Under the pieces are notes generated by a model, which had not been told where the DNA came from, searched no databases, and saw only the letters and a program-made list of their open reading frames with translations. A stretch of DNA of 64,000 nt from Aequorivita sp. HC6-5 (lineage in GTDB: Bacteria > Bacteroidota > Bacteroidia > Flavobacteriales > Flavobacteriaceae): assembly GCA_905182755.1 (NCBI GenBank), contig CAJJCS010000002.1:62001-126000 (forward strand), written 5' to 3'. Of this stretch, positions 42,687 through 55,460 are shown in pieces (the stretch's first letter is position 1; the number at the start of each line of letters is the position of its first letter). The translations under genes and the position numbers were made by a program.

Positions 42687-45600
42687 TTGTTAATGAAAAA
42701 AATAGTACCCTTTATATTTGCACTCTATTGTTCTGTGGGTATTGGCCAAATCACCATAGATGAAACTTTTACCGCTCAAGAATTAATTCAAGACATCCTT
42801 ATTGATTCTCCATGTGCTGAAGTTACTAATGTTGGCCAGCGTACGGGTACAGATTTTGGAAACGTAAACGGGATTGGATATTTTAACGCAAACGGCTCAA
42901 ATTTTCCTTTTTCTGACGGGATTATTCTAATGACAGGTGATGTTTCTCAGGCATCTGGCCCCAATAATACTGGTGTAACGCTAAGTGGTGGTGACGCATC
43001 ATGGCCCGGAGATCCAGATTTAGAGGCAAACACTACTGCAACAGCTACCAATAACGCCTCTGCAATTCAGTTCAATTTTGTACCACAAATTGCTCAGATA
43101 AATTTTAATTTTATTTTAGCATCTGAAGAATATAATAGAAATTTTGAATGTACTTTTTCTGACGCTTTCGCATTTATACTCACAGACCAAGTAACGGGTG
43201 CTGTTCAAAACCTTGCGGTATTACCTGGTACCACAACTCCAATAGAGGTTACAAATGTTAGGTATGGTATCCCAGGGCAGTGTGATGATATAAATACAGA
43301 ATATTTTCAACAATATAATTTTGATGTTCCTGGTTTGCCTTCTGTAAATGCGGCAGACTCTCCCATATACCTCAATGGCCAAACCGTTCCTTTAACAGCT
43401 GTTGGTAATGTAATTCCGGGAAATGGCTACAACATAAAACTAGTTATTGCAGATGAGACAGATTCTGCATTTGATGCTGCCGTATTTCTTGAAGGTGGCT
43501 CTTTTAATATTGGAGTAAACCTTGGTCCAGATGTTACCATTGAACTAGGAACTGCTTTGTGTGAAGGTGAAACATTAGAGATAGGTTTATCTGGCCTGGG
43601 TGGTTCTACAGATGGAAGTACCTATCAATGGTTTATTTTCAATCCTGTTACTTTGGTCTTTGACATCATTCCAGGAGAAACTAATTCCACGCTAGATGTC
43701 ACAGTATCTGGAACCTATCAAATAGAAGTTACCAATGATGATTCTGGTTGTTCTGGAACCGATGATATTGTAGTTGAGTTTGCCCCACAGCCAATAGCAA
43801 ACCAACCAATCAATTTGTTTCAGTGTGATGATGGATCTCAAATGGGGGTTTTTGATCTTACCATTAATGATGCGCTTGTTTTGGGCGCTCAAGACCCTAC
43901 TTTGTTTACAGTCAAATACTATGAAGATTTCACAGACTCTCAAGCAGGTGTAAATGAAATTCTTACGCCCAATGCCTTTCTAATTACCGCACCACCTTTA
44001 CAAACAATTTTTGTGCGCATAGAAGATATTGGCGGAATATGTTTTGCTTTAGAAGATTTTACAATTAATTACTCCCAACCTTTTGTAGCTGAACTTACTG
44101 ACGAAGGATTTTGTGATGGTGACTCCAGCGGTATAGTTGCTGTTAATTTACCAGATCTTAAAGATGTTGAGGTTCTCAATGGTCTTGATCCTCTGCTCTA
44201 TGATATTACCTACCACAATACCCTCATTGATGCAAACGCAGATGTAAACCCACTGCCAGGAATTTATAATGTAACGGGACCTGTTGAGACTATTTTTGTG
44301 CGTATAGAAAGTGTTTTTGACCAGCTTTGTTTTGATACAGGAAGCTTTGATATTACTATTTATGTAGCGGCTACCGCCACCATTCCAACCAAGTATAACA
44401 TTTGTGACGAGTTACCCAACGATGGTTTTGGTATTTTCGATTTAACGACCAAAGATTTAGAGATTACCGGAGGTAACCCAGATGCAGTAGTTTCTTACTA
44501 TATTACTTTTGCTCAGGCTCTTGCAGGAACTCCTGCTATTGCTCCTGCCGATGCATTTATTAATACAGTACAAGGTTTTCAAGTTGTATATGCTAGGGTA
44601 GATAATATAAACGCCACAGATTGTTCTAACATCGTAGCTTTAGAGTTGCAGGTTAATGATGCTCCTGCCATCACAGATCCAATTACTGATTATTTTGTGT
44701 GTGATTTGGACGGTAACGGTATTGAGACTTTTGATTTAACGAGCAAGGATGAGGAGATTTTAAATTCTTTGGTAGATGTTACTTTAAGCTATCATGAGAA
44801 TTTTGCAGATGCAGAAGCTGGGTTATTTCCTATCACTCCTGCCACGGGGTATGTAAGTCCTTCTGCTACTATTTGGGTACGCGCTGTAAACTATGAGGAT
44901 GGAGATATTTCTAATGCTGCTTTGTGTGTTACTATAGGACAGTTTGATTTAATTTTAGGAGAGACTCCTTCTTTTAATATTATCCCAGAGATTGTAGCGT
45001 GTGATGATGAGATTGCTGATGGTATTACGGAGTTTGATTTAAACAGTTACAATGAGATTATCACCGGTGGTAATCCAGATGTTACTGTCACGTATCATGC
45101 CACCCAGGAGTTTGCCCAAGATGGTATTCCTGCCTTGCCTGTATTTTACACCAACACGACCAACCCTGAAGATATTTGGGTACGTGTTAGTGATGTAAGT
45201 GGTTGTTATGGTATTTTCATGAGTTCTTTGGTTGTTGTGCCTCGTCCAGAGATATTTGAGCCCTTGCCACTTATATACTGTGATGATGACAACGATGGTT
45301 TTGGGACCTTTATATTAACGGATGCCGATGAGCAGGTAGTAGGAGGTAACCCAGCGGGTAACCTAGTTGTTAGTTACCATGTTACATTATCTGATGCTAT
45401 AAACGGGGTATTGCCTTTAGTTAGTCCTTATGATAATGAGGTTCCTTTTGATCAGATTATCTATGTTCGATTGTTTGATATTGCTTCGGGATGTTATAAC
45501 ACCACGATTCTGCATTTACTAGTAGAGGAGCGTCCAGCCATTACCGACCCACAGCCTTTGGTTGTTTGTGATACAGATGGAGACGGCATTGCTGTTTTTA

Positions 45601-48600
45601 ATTTAACCTCTGCAGAGCCTGATATGCTTCAAGGCTTAACGGGCGGCCCTTATGTTGTGTCTTACTTTACAGACATGGCGATGACTAGTGCTATTGTGAA
45701 CCCTTTTAGTTTCAGCAATAGTGTGAACCCTCAGACGATATATGTTACTGTTAGTGATACCAATAATGATTGTGAGAGTTTAACTACCTTAGAGCTACGT
45801 GTTGAGATCCCGCCACTGCTTGTCAATCCAACGCCACTGGAGCTTTGTGACCAGACCGATATTCTAGGGCCTGATGATGAGCTGGAGATTTTTGATTTAA
45901 CCAGTAGGATAGCAGAGATAACAGGCGGAGATTTAAGTGTATCTGTTAGCTTCTTTGAGAGTTTTGCAGATTTGCAAGGTAACACCAACGCTATTGCAGC
46001 TCCAACAGCCTACCAAAATATAATTGGCGGTGTTGTTCAAAACCCTCAGACTATATGGATACGCGCCCAGGATGTAAACACCTCTTGTGTTATCGATACA
46101 GGTGTTGTAACCTTAGATTTGATTGTAAATCCACTTCCTTCACCAATACTACCAACGCCACTGGAGATTTGTGATATAGACAATGATGGTTTTGGCGAGT
46201 TTACCTTGACCGATAAAGATATTGAGATTATTGGCGGTGAGCCAGGAGTTATCGTTAGCTATCACGAGACGTTGAGTGATGCTCAGAATAACATATTCCC
46301 AATAGGGAGTCCTTACCAAAATATAGTAGCCAATCTTCAGTTTGTTTATGTACGTGCTACCTATGATGATGTTCCTCCTGCGTTAGGTACAGGTTGCTGG
46401 CGTGTTGTCAAGCTAGAGCTTGTTGTAAACCCAACACCTATCGTACCGATAGATTTAGAACCAATTATAGCCTGTGATCCAGATATGGATGGTTTTGAGG
46501 TGTTTGATCTCACCCAACGCGCAGCTATCATTTACGGTACTCAGGATGTAAGTCAGTACTCGTTAAGTTACTATTTAAGTGAGGCAGATGCCCACAGTAG
46601 GCACCCCAGCTATTGCAAGTCCAAACACTTTTACCAATACTGTTAACTCCACTACAAACTATTTGGATCCGTTTGGAGAATGTAGATAGTGGCTGTTTTA
46701 AGTTGGGTAGTTTTGATATCCAGGTTGTTGATGGCCCCGAGGTTATACAACCCAACGCGTTTAACAAGTGTGATGATTTGGGAGAACCCTTTGATGGTAT
46801 TACGACCTTTGATTTAACAACTCAGGATGCTATTATTACAGCAGGCGAGCCGTCTGTAGGAGTACAGTATTATGAGACCCTTGCCAACGCGCAGGCAGAT
46901 ATTGATGCTATTAACCCTGCCACGGCGTATGTAAACCAGGTAAACTTGCAAACGATTTATGTTCGTGTTACCGATGGTAATAGTTTATGTGTAGATACAA
47001 GTGTTACCCTTACCCTAAGGGTATTGCCAAACCCTCAGCCAGAACAGCCAGATCCTATTGCGCTTTGTGATACAGATGGTGATGGTCAGCAGGTGTTTGA
47101 TTTAACCATTAGAGCTGCACAGATTTTAGATGGTGAGACGTATGATTTACTATACTACGAGACAGAGCTGTTAGCTATAGACGGCGCGCCAGGCACAGAG
47201 ATTTTAGATCCTACGGCGTATACCAATACTAGTAACCCTCAGGATATTTACATACGTGTTACCAACCCTGGTTCAGACGCTTTGTGTTTTGAGATAGTTG
47301 TTTTAACGATATCTGTAAACACGCTTCCAGATGATGGTGTTTTATTGGATGATTATGAGATCTGTGAGCTTCCCTTTGATGGTATTTCTATTTTTGATTT
47401 AACGACAAAGATTCCAGAGATATTGGTGGGTCAAGATATGGTTAACAATGTGGTTAGTTTTTATGTCACCCCGGCAGATGCTACAGCAGGTGTAAACCCA
47501 ATTCCAATACCTACCACGTACCAAAACATCACTAATCCTCAGGCTATCTATGTAGGTATTACTAATACGGCTACGGGATGTTATATAGGCGGCGTTCAGT
47601 TTTTCAACATTGAGGTGAAGCCAGGAGCTACAGCTACAGCGCCATTGCTTGCTTACACTTTGTGTGATCAAGAGGGAGAAAATGACGGTTTTACAAGTTT
47701 TGATTTAACCCTTCAGAGTTTATTGGATGAGATTTTAAATGGTCAAGACCCTTTAGATTATCTATTGACCTTCCACGAGACATTAGCCAATGCTATGGAC
47801 GCAGAGAATCCTTTGGGAGCTAGTTATACCAATATTATCAACCCTCAGATTATTTATGCAAGGGTAGAGAACGCATCTTCTGGCTGTTATGATGTTGTAG
47901 AAGTAATCTTGAAGGTAAATCAATTACCGGTAATTACCCTAGAGGAGAGTTATAGATTGTGTGTTGATCAAAATGGTCTTCCTATTGCCTCAGACCAGGG
48001 AGCAGCCTCACCACCAGTTATAGATACATCTCTAGATGATGCGTTGTATAGCTTTGAGTGGAGTATAGATGGTGTTGTTCAAGTAGGAGAGAGTGGCGCT
48101 AGTATTATAGCCACTACAGGCGGGGTGTATCAGGTAAATATTACACAGTTATCAAGTGGCTGCCAGACAGTAGTTAGTACTACGGTAACGGTATCACAGG
48201 CTCCGGTTACGTGGAGTTTTAATTTACTTAACGGGGCTTTTGCTGATAACCACAGTGTAGAGATATTGGCCGAGGGTCTTGGCGAGTATGTGTATAGTAT
48301 AGATGGCGGACCCTTCCAGGAGAGTAATGTGTTTAGTAATGTATCTCCAGGGGTGCATACTATTACCATAAAAGACGCCAATGGTTGTGGAGAGGTTAGC
48401 TTTGATATAGGCGTTGTGGATTACCCTGATTACTTTACACCCAATAACGATGGATATCACGATACTTGGAATATAATAGGCATTGCAGATTTCGATGCTA
48501 CGGCAAATATTTATATATTTGACCGCTACGGGAAACTGCTCAAGCAAATTAGTCCATTAAGTCCAGGATGGGATGGAACTTATAATGGTAATGCATTACC

Positions 48601-48685
48601 ATCGAGTGATTATTGGTTTAGAGTGGAGTACACAGAACAAGGAATACAGAAAGAAATAAAAGGGCATTTTACCCTAAAGAGATAA
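42687..48685 (+). CDS. Giant choice-of-anchor-L/repeat protein with T9SS type B (gliding-motility-type) C-terminal sorting domain, frameshifted near 46590-46680
   Basis: N-terminal signal and DGIILMTGDVSQASGPNN..; about 14 FDLT-type repeats; C-terminal YFTPNNDGYHDTWNI...YIFDRYGKLLKQISPLSPGWDGTYNG. Confidence 0.88.
43770..47930 (+). repeat. Tandem ~90-100 aa coding repeats within the T9SS protein
   Basis: Recurring CD.dgdG...FDLT....e(I/L)..G....v.YhetladA......i....Y.N...pqtIyvRv.d....C. Confidence 0.85.
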
Positions 48686-48707
48686 GAAATTAGACGATAC
48701 TAAAATT

Positions 48708-49727
48708 ATGAATTTTAAAAAAACCTACGTTGTTTTACTTTTATTAGTAACCCAATTTTCATTTTCACAGGATGGTATTCCTGTTTATCACGACTACTTG
48801 AGTGATAATTTGTATTTATTGCACCCCTCTATGGCAGGAGCAGCATCTCACAATCAAGTAAGATTAACGGCCCGTCAACAATGGTTTGGAGAACTAGAGG
48901 CTCCAAATTTACAGACACTAAGTTTTAACGCAAGGCTGGGTGAGAAATCTGGTTTTGGCGCTATTGTGTATAACGATAAAAATGGTTTTCATTCTCAATC
49001 TGGGGGCTATATCACCTATGCGTATCATTTAATGTTTTCTAGAACAGCCACAGATTTAAATCAATTATCATTTGGACTTAGCGCAGGATTTTCTCAATCT
49101 AATCTTAATGAAAACACTTTTTTACTTTCATACCCAACCAATGACAGCTTTGATCCAGCAATTTTTGGAGGCACACAATCTGCATCCTATTTCAATATAG
49201 ATGCTAGTTTGTCTTATAATTTTTTAAATTTTTCTTCTCATGTTACTGTAAAGAATTTAATATTACAAAACAGAGACCTTTATGATCCAAGAAATGAATC
49301 TAATAACCAACGTAGATATCTAGTTTCTGCTGGATACGCAATTGGTAGTTATGGCTCAGACTGGAGCTATGAGCCATCTGTTTTATTTCAATACTCTGAG
49401 GGTACCGCAGAGAAATCTGTGGATGTGAATTTTAAATTATTCAGAAGCATGGATTTTGGTAAGATCTGGGCGGCATTATCATACAGAAGGTCTCTAGATG
49501 GTGCAGAGTATCTTCAGGGAGGGGTTATCGACTCACAACAACAACAATTAATCACACCTGTTTTAGGGGTTAATTATAATAACTTTTTATTTGCATACAC
49601 TTATGGTCTTCAATTAGGTGATGTTCAATTTAATAATGGTGGCGGGTTTCATCAAATCACTTTGGGGTATGATTTCTTAGGAAACAGACCAGAGCCTTAT
49701 GATTGTAATTGCCCAGCAATTAACTAA
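48708..49727 (+). CDS. PorP/SprF family type IX secretion system membrane protein
   Basis: DGIPVYHDYLSDNLYLLHPSMAGA; immediately follows a type B CTD protein. Confidence 0.93.
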   Translation: MNFKKTYVVLLLLVTQFSFSQDGIPVYHDYLSDNLYLLHPSMAGAASHNQVRLTARQQWFGELEAPNLQTLSFNARLGEKSGFGAIVYNDKNGFHSQSGGYITYAYHLMFSRTATDLNQLSFGLSAGFSQSNLNENTFLLSYPTNDSFDPAIFGGTQSASYFNIDASLSYNFLNFSSHVTVKNLILQNRDLYDPRNESNNQRRYLVSAGYAIGSYGSDWSYEPSVLFQYSEGTAEKSVDVNFKLFRSMDFGKIWAALSYRRSLDGAEYLQGGVIDSQQQQLITPVLGVNYNNFLFAYTYGLQLGDVQFNNGGGFHQITLGYDFLGNRPEPYDCNCPAIN

Positions 49728-49728
49728 T

Positions 49729-49758
49729 AAAAAAGCCTGCTAATTAGCAGGCTTTTTT
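49729..49758. terminator. Intrinsic terminator
   Basis: AAAAAAGCCTGCTAATTAGCAGGCTTTTTT. Confidence 0.85.
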
Positions 49759-49852
49759 ATTGTTTTAGAAGATCTTTTCTGAGATATCAATACTGTCTTT
49801 GTACTGTTTTAATAAAAAAGTAAGAGTCTTGGCTTTTGAGTTTGTAAAAAAC

Positions 49853-50557
49853 TCAAGTTTTGGTTTTGATTAGTGACGTGCTTAAAAGATCATTAGAGCT
49901 AAGTACAAGCTGGGTCTGTCTTGCTACTGCTTGCCCACTATCTATTATTTGTATGTTGTCTGGCAGTAGTTTTTTTAGCTGCTCTATAAGGTATGGATAA
50001 TGGCTACAGCCCAATACTAGATAATCAATGTTAGCCGCTAACATAGGTTCTAGGTATTTTTTAAGCAGCACTGTGGTTTGTGGCGAGGCAATCTCACCAT
50101 TTTCTATAAGTTTTACCAATCCCTCTCCTACAACTTCTGTAATTTTAATATTTAATGCTAAGGCCTTAGAGGTCTCAACAAATAATTCGCTACTAAGTGT
50201 GCCCTTAGTTGCTAAAATGCCAATACTGCTTGTCTTAGACATTAACGCAGCAGGTTTAATGGCAGGTTCTATGCCAATAAACGCAATTTGGTAATGGTTT
50301 CTTAAATAGGTGATGGCGTTTGTAGTTGCGGTATTGCAAGCTATAATTATAATTTTACAGCCAAGGGAGATAAGGTGTTCGGTATTTTTAATACACAGTG
50401 AGAGAATTTCCTCTTTTGTTTTGTTACCGTAGGGTGCATTTATACTATCTGCAAGATATATAGTAGCCTCATGAGGTAGTTGTTTGTGAATTTCCTTCCA
50501 AATAGAAGTCCCGCCCACTCCAGAATCAAAAATACCTATAGGTGCCTTATTGTTCAT
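49853..50557 (-). CDS. murI: Glutamate racemase
   Basis: IGIFDSGVGGTSIW, IIACNTATT, VLGCSHYPYL. Confidence 0.95.
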   Translation of the reverse strand: MNNKAPIGIFDSGVGGTSIWKEIHKQLPHEATIYLADSINAPYGNKTKEEILSLCIKNTEHLISLGCKIIIIACNTATTNAITYLRNHYQIAFIGIEPAIKPAALMSKTSSIGILATKGTLSSELFVETSKALALNIKITEVVGEGLVKLIENGEIASPQTTVLLKKYLEPMLAANIDYLVLGCSHYPYLIEQLKKLLPDNIQIIDSGQAVARQTQLVLSSNDLLSTSLIKTKT

Positions 50558-50608
50558 ATGATAAAGGTAATGATATCAACTATATTTTTATTGCATAAAG
50601 CCTAAAAC

Positions 50609-50638
50609 AAAAAAGCCTGCTAATGAGCAGGCTTTTTT
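50609..50638. terminator. Intrinsic terminator nearly identical to the one at 49729
   Basis: AAAAAAGCCTGCTAATGAGCAGGCTTTTTT. Confidence 0.85.
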
Positions 50639-50659
50639 GTTTTAGATATAAAGTAAAAA

Positions 50660-51169
50660 TTAGATTCCTAATTCTTTTTTAACATCCATTAAAAGATCAA
50701 ATCCATCTGCTAGTATTACACCGTTTCCAGTAGCAGAGTCAAGAACATATTGATATCCTTTTGCTCTAGCAACTTTTTGGATAGCCGTACGTGCTTTTTC
50801 AAGAATTGGCTGATAAATATCAACTTCTTTCTTTTGTAAATCTTGCAGTGCTTGTTGTCTGTATGCAGAAATATTACGCTCCATACCTTGAACTTCTTCT
50901 ACACGTTTTGCATTTTCTTCTTGTGTTTTTGTTGTTTCTTCAGCGCCGTATTGCTTTACTTTTGCTTCAAACTCTTTTGCCATGTCCTTGATAGCTGTAT
51001 CATACGTTTTTTGCAATTTTTCTAACTGGCTTTGTGCAGCCTTCATCTCTGGCATAGACTCAACCAGAGCTTGGGTGTCAACATGTGCTGTTTTTGATTG
51101 TGCATTTGTAAAAGTTGTAGCTCCCATAAATAAGGCTACTGCTATCATTAAATTCTTCATTGTTTTCAT
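50660..51169 (-). CDS. OmpH/Skp family periplasmic chaperone
   Basis: 169 aa, signal peptide, coiled-coil, downstream of bamA. Confidence 0.9.
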   Translation of the reverse strand: MKTMKNLMIAVALFMGATTFTNAQSKTAHVDTQALVESMPEMKAAQSQLEKLQKTYDTAIKDMAKEFEAKVKQYGAEETTKTQEENAKRVEEVQGMERNISAYRQQALQDLQKKEVDIYQPILEKARTAIQKVARAKGYQYVLDSATGNGVILADGFDLLMDVKKELGI

Positions 51170-51237
51170 TTTAATTGTAATTAAGTGTTATATTAATTTT
51201 TAAGTATACTAATTATTTCCCGTTTCCGTCACCTTGC

Positions 51238-52092
51238 TTAGGGGGGGTTGCCTCTTGATTTTGACCTCTTATTTTTGGGTGGTATTGGTGGCCAAGGCGT
51301 GCCATTTCTAATTGCTTGTATAGAATCTTTAGTTCTTTGGCGTGCTTCAAGTAATTCAGCCCTTCTTAGATCATAGGCTATTTTCTTTGCAGCTCTAATA
51401 GAATCACGCTCTCTCTTTCTATCTTTCATGATTTGCTCACGCGCATCCTGCTTTGCGTCATTTTCTTGCTCACGCTGGGTAACTTCTTTATCTTCTTCAA
51501 GAGATAAATCATCTCTTTTCTCGATTTCTTTACGCTCTCTTTTACTGCTGGCTTCTTTTCTTTTCTCTACTCTATTGACACTTCTTAAAACAATATCGCT
51601 AATGTCATTTCTTTTGGCAGCAAAAAGCATTACTACATCTGCAGACTTGTCAAAAATAAAATCATATTTTTTGGCCTCTGCAACTTCTTGAACAATATTA
51701 AATACTTGATCTTGTATTGGCTGTACTAATTGTCTTCTTTGTATTACCAAATCTCCACCAGACCCGAAACGATTTTGCTGATAGGTTATCATCTCATCTT
51801 CTTTGATCTTGATTTCTTCTTCTCTCTCTTCAATAAGTTCTTTGGTTAATAAAACACGCTCATTGGTGAGAGTTAATTTCATTAAGTCAATCTCTTGTTG
51901 TTTTTTGTCGATATCTGCTTTCCAGCGTTGTACTTTTCCGTCCAACTGTGTAGATGCTTCTATATACTCAGGTACATTTTCAAGTATGTATTCCATGTCA
52001 ATGTATCCAATACGCACACCTCTTTGTGCATTTGCTGAAAATGATATGCAAATAAATGCAATCGCTACTAAAAGAATTTGTTTAGTTTTCAT
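51238..52092 (-). CDS. OmpH/Skp family protein with charged C-terminal extension
   Basis: RIGYIDMEYILENVPEYIEA...; long K/R/E-rich helix. Confidence 0.88.
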   Translation of the reverse strand: MKTKQILLVAIAFICISFSANAQRGVRIGYIDMEYILENVPEYIEASTQLDGKVQRWKADIDKKQQEIDLMKLTLTNERVLLTKELIEEREEEIKIKEDEMITYQQNRFGSGGDLVIQRRQLVQPIQDQVFNIVQEVAEAKKYDFIFDKSADVVMLFAAKRNDISDIVLRSVNRVEKRKEASSKRERKEIEKRDDLSLEEDKEVTQREQENDAKQDAREQIMKDRKRERDSIRAAKKIAYDLRRAELLEARQRTKDSIQAIRNGTPWPPIPPKNKRSKSRGNPP

Positions 52093-52127
52093 AGTAATGG
52101 TTGATGTTAAGAAAATATCGTGCCAAA

Positions 52128-54696
52128 TTAAAATTGTTGTCCTATTATAAAGTGGGTTTCCCAGCCATTAGGGTTGGTTCCCGACAATGTTGAATCAAAT
52201 CCATAAGCAAAATCGATACCTAATAATCCGAATGCTGGCATAAATATACGTAATCCTGCGCCAGCAGACCTCTTAAGATTAAAAGGATCATATTCTCTAA
52301 AGCCGTCATAAGAGTTTCCTGCTTCTACAAATGCCAATACATATATAGATGCTAATTGCTTCAATGTAATTGGGTATCTCATTTCTAACGAAAATTTATT
52401 ATAAATATTATTTCCATCTTGTGGTGATAGAGATTGATTAGGATATCCACGAAGTTGAACGACTTCTCTTCCATCTAAACTAAATGCACCAAGGCCATCT
52501 CCTCCAACAAAGAATCTCTCAAATGGAACAACACCTCTATCGTTGTTGTAAGATCCTAAGAACCCAAATTCTGTTTTAGAGCGCAATACCAAATCTCCAG
52601 TGATTTTGTTATACCAAGTTCCCTCAAATTTAATTTTATAGTACTCTAACCAATTAAAACGCTCTTGATCAATAGCAGAAATACGCTCTTGGGTGTCAAC
52701 ATCTGTTTGGTTTTCTCTTAGAAAGTCCACCAAACCTTCGCGCTCTTGAGCAAGCTTACCATAATCTACCCCATTAAATAATGAATAGGGTAGTGTTACT
52801 TTGGCAGAGACTTTAAATTCTGCACCAAATTTAGGATAAATTGGATTATTACCCACATTACTTCTTGTAAGACCAATAGTATATGCTAGGTTATTTGAAA
52901 AACCATCACCAAATGTAAATAGCCCTGTGTTATAATTTTTTAAGTTATAGTGCTGAAAACTTATGGCATTAGAGAATGTAAAGTTATCATCTGGCCAAGT
53001 CAATCTTTTGGCGAGGCCCAAGGATCCACCCGTGATTAAAAATCGTTGATCTTTATCTACTTCTCTTGTTTGGAAATTATAACGGTATTGTACCGTATGA
53101 GAAAAAGAACCACTAAACTGTACTGGGCGTTTTCCTCCCAACCAAGGCTCTGTTACAGACAAACTATAGGTTTGATAATTTGTACTTGCCTGGGCTCTTA
53201 AAGAGAGTTTTTGTCCATCACCCATAGGCAAGGGCTTATAGGCATCGGCGTTAAATATATTTCTTAGTGAGAAGTTGTTAAAAGATAGTCCAAGAGTTCC
53301 CACAAAACCACCACCTCCATATCCACCCTGAAGCTCTATCTGGCTTGCTCCTTTTTCTACCACAGAATATTCCATGTCTAGTGTTCCGTTGTTTGGATCA
53401 ACATTTTTAAAGTTTGGTGAAATTTGTTCTGGGTCAAAGAAGCCTAAATTACTTAGTTCTCTTATGGTTCTAACCACATTTCTTTTTACTGTATTTTTGG
53501 CCGGGTCTTGTACGTAATTCTCTATAAATTACATGGTCATTTGTTTTGGTGTTTCCAACTACCGTGATATGATCAAAATAGGCTTGCTTCCCTTCTCTAA
53601 TCCTTATTTCATAATCAATAGTATCTTGTCTTACGGCAACCTCTACTGCATTAATGGTAGAGAAAAGATACCCGTTGTTTTGGTATTTGTTTGTGAGATC
53701 AAAGGCTTCTGGGTCTGTGTTGTCTTCAATTCTTTCTGCCATAAGGGTTCCGTTGTAAACATCTCCTTTTTTAATACCCAGTGTCTGGCTTAATTGGCCA
53801 TTTGTGTATACGCTATTTCCTAAAAAGCGAATGTTTCCAAAGTAATATTTTTTACCCTCCTCTATTTTGATGGCAACACCAACACTGCGATCGTTTGTGT
53901 TGTAGACACTATCACTTACTATTTTTGCATCTCTATATCCATTCTCTTTGTAGGTCTGAATGATAGATGCTTTATCTTCTTTATAACCAGCATCAGTAAA
54001 TTTTGACATCTTCCAGATACGAATCGGGTTTCTTCTTTTAATATTTTTCATGGAACGCCTTAGGGTTCCATCTTGCAGATTTTCATTGCCTTCAAACTCA
54101 AGAGGAGAGATTTTAATCCTATTGTTTTTGTTGATAATGATTTTCATGTCTTTAGCAACTTCAACACCTGTAGAGTCTAGCTTTGCAGGAGTGCTAATAA
54201 TAACATCTGTGTTGTAGAATCCTTTTTCGACAAATTTATTGCGTATAAAATTTTTGGTGGTAGTGATTAAATTTTTAGTGATTTTTATCCCAGATTTTAA
54301 TTCTGTTTCTTTTAGAATTTCTTTGGTCATCGCTTTGCGAATCCCATCACCAACAATTGTAATTTCATCTAGCTTTGGTAGCTCCACTATATAGATTTCT
54401 AGATCTGCGAGGTCTCCATCTATTTTTGTAACGTAAATAGCAATGTCACTAAATAGATTTTGTTCCCATAATTTTTTTGTGACCTCACTCAGGCGTTCTC
54501 CAGGGATGAATATGCGCTCTCCTTTTTTAAGACCTGTAAAGGCAACAACAGTTTGATCATTGTAGCTCTGTGCTCCTGCAACTGTAATGTTATTTATCTC
54601 GTATTTTATACCGGCATCTAGCTCTTTTTGCTGTGCCTGTATTGTTGATGACCAGAGCAGTGCAATGGCTAAAAAACAAAAGATCTTTCTGTACAT
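52128..54696 (-). CDS. bamA: Outer membrane protein assembly factor BamA, frameshifted near 53480
   Basis: POTRA domains (VYRELRTRPGQKYSK..), C-terminal barrel (GIDFAYGFDS..HFIIGQQF); fixing one base in the A5 run joins KYSKRNVVRTIRELSNLGFFDPEQ. Confidence 0.92.
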
Positions 54697-54715
54697 ACTA
54701 AAAATATAATGCGAA

Positions 54716-55456
54716 TTATAATTGCTCACTTGTCTTTCCAAATCTTCGTTCTCTGTTTTGATAATTTAATATTGCCTCAAAAAGATGGTTTTTGGTGTAA
54801 TCTGGCCAAAGTACATCTGTAAAATATAATTCTGCATATGCTAGTTGCCACAACAAAAAGTTGCTTATACGTTGCTCACCACTGGTGCGAATTAACAAAT
54901 CTACATCAGGCAGGTCTTGAGTGTATAGATGATTGTTAATCAGTTTTTCATCAATATTTTCAGGCGAAATTAATCCTTTTTTAACTTTAAGACTAATCTC
55001 TTGAATTGTTTTTGTTATTTCTTCTCTAGACCCATAACTTAGTGCAAGTGTCAAGGTCATTTTTGTGTTGTTTTTTGTTTTTTCAATCACATCCCTAAGC
55101 TCTTTTTGTGCTTTACTTGGTAGCGCATCAAGATTGCCAATGGCGTTTAATTTTATGTTGTGCTTGTCAAGCAACTTGATTTCTTTTTTTAAGGAGGAAA
55201 CCAACAGTCTCATCAGTAATTCTACTTCAATTTTTGGACGATTCCAATTTTCAGTAGAAAAGGCATAAAGAGTTAGGTAGGGTACGTTAATTTCCACACA
55301 AGCCTCTGTGATTTCACGAACTGCTTTTGTGCCATTTTCATGACCCATAGACCTAAACATACCCTTGGCTTTTGCCCAACGTCCATTACCATCCATGATA
55401 ATGGCCAGATGTTGTGGAATGGTATCTTTATTTATTTGTTCTAAGAGACGACTCAT
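54716..55456 (-). CDS. uppS: Isoprenyl transferase (undecaprenyl diphosphate synthase)
   Basis: HLAIIMDGNGRWAKAKG, LTLYAFSTENWNRP, DLLIRTSGEQRISNFLLWQLAYAEL. Confidence 0.96.
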   Translation of the reverse strand: MSRLLEQINKDTIPQHLAIIMDGNGRWAKAKGMFRSMGHENGTKAVREITEACVEINVPYLTLYAFSTENWNRPKIEVELLMRLLVSSLKKEIKLLDKHNIKLNAIGNLDALPSKAQKELRDVIEKTKNNTKMTLTLALSYGSREEITKTIQEISLKVKKGLISPENIDEKLINNHLYTQDLPDVDLLIRTSGEQRISNFLLWQLAYAELYFTDVLWPDYTKNHLFEAILNYQNRERRFGKTSEQL

Positions 55457-55460
55457 TTCT

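Noticed and set aside
43770-47930. Regular repeats considered as CRISPR-like or a DNA repeat array
   Set aside because: Periodicity is about 300 bp, diverged, in frame and encodes protein repeats; no short identical repeat-spacer structure.
53470-53490. Programmed frameshift in bamA
   Set aside because: The A5 run could be slippery, but the same kind of homopolymer indel recurs in many unrelated genes here, so sequencing error is the simpler explanation.
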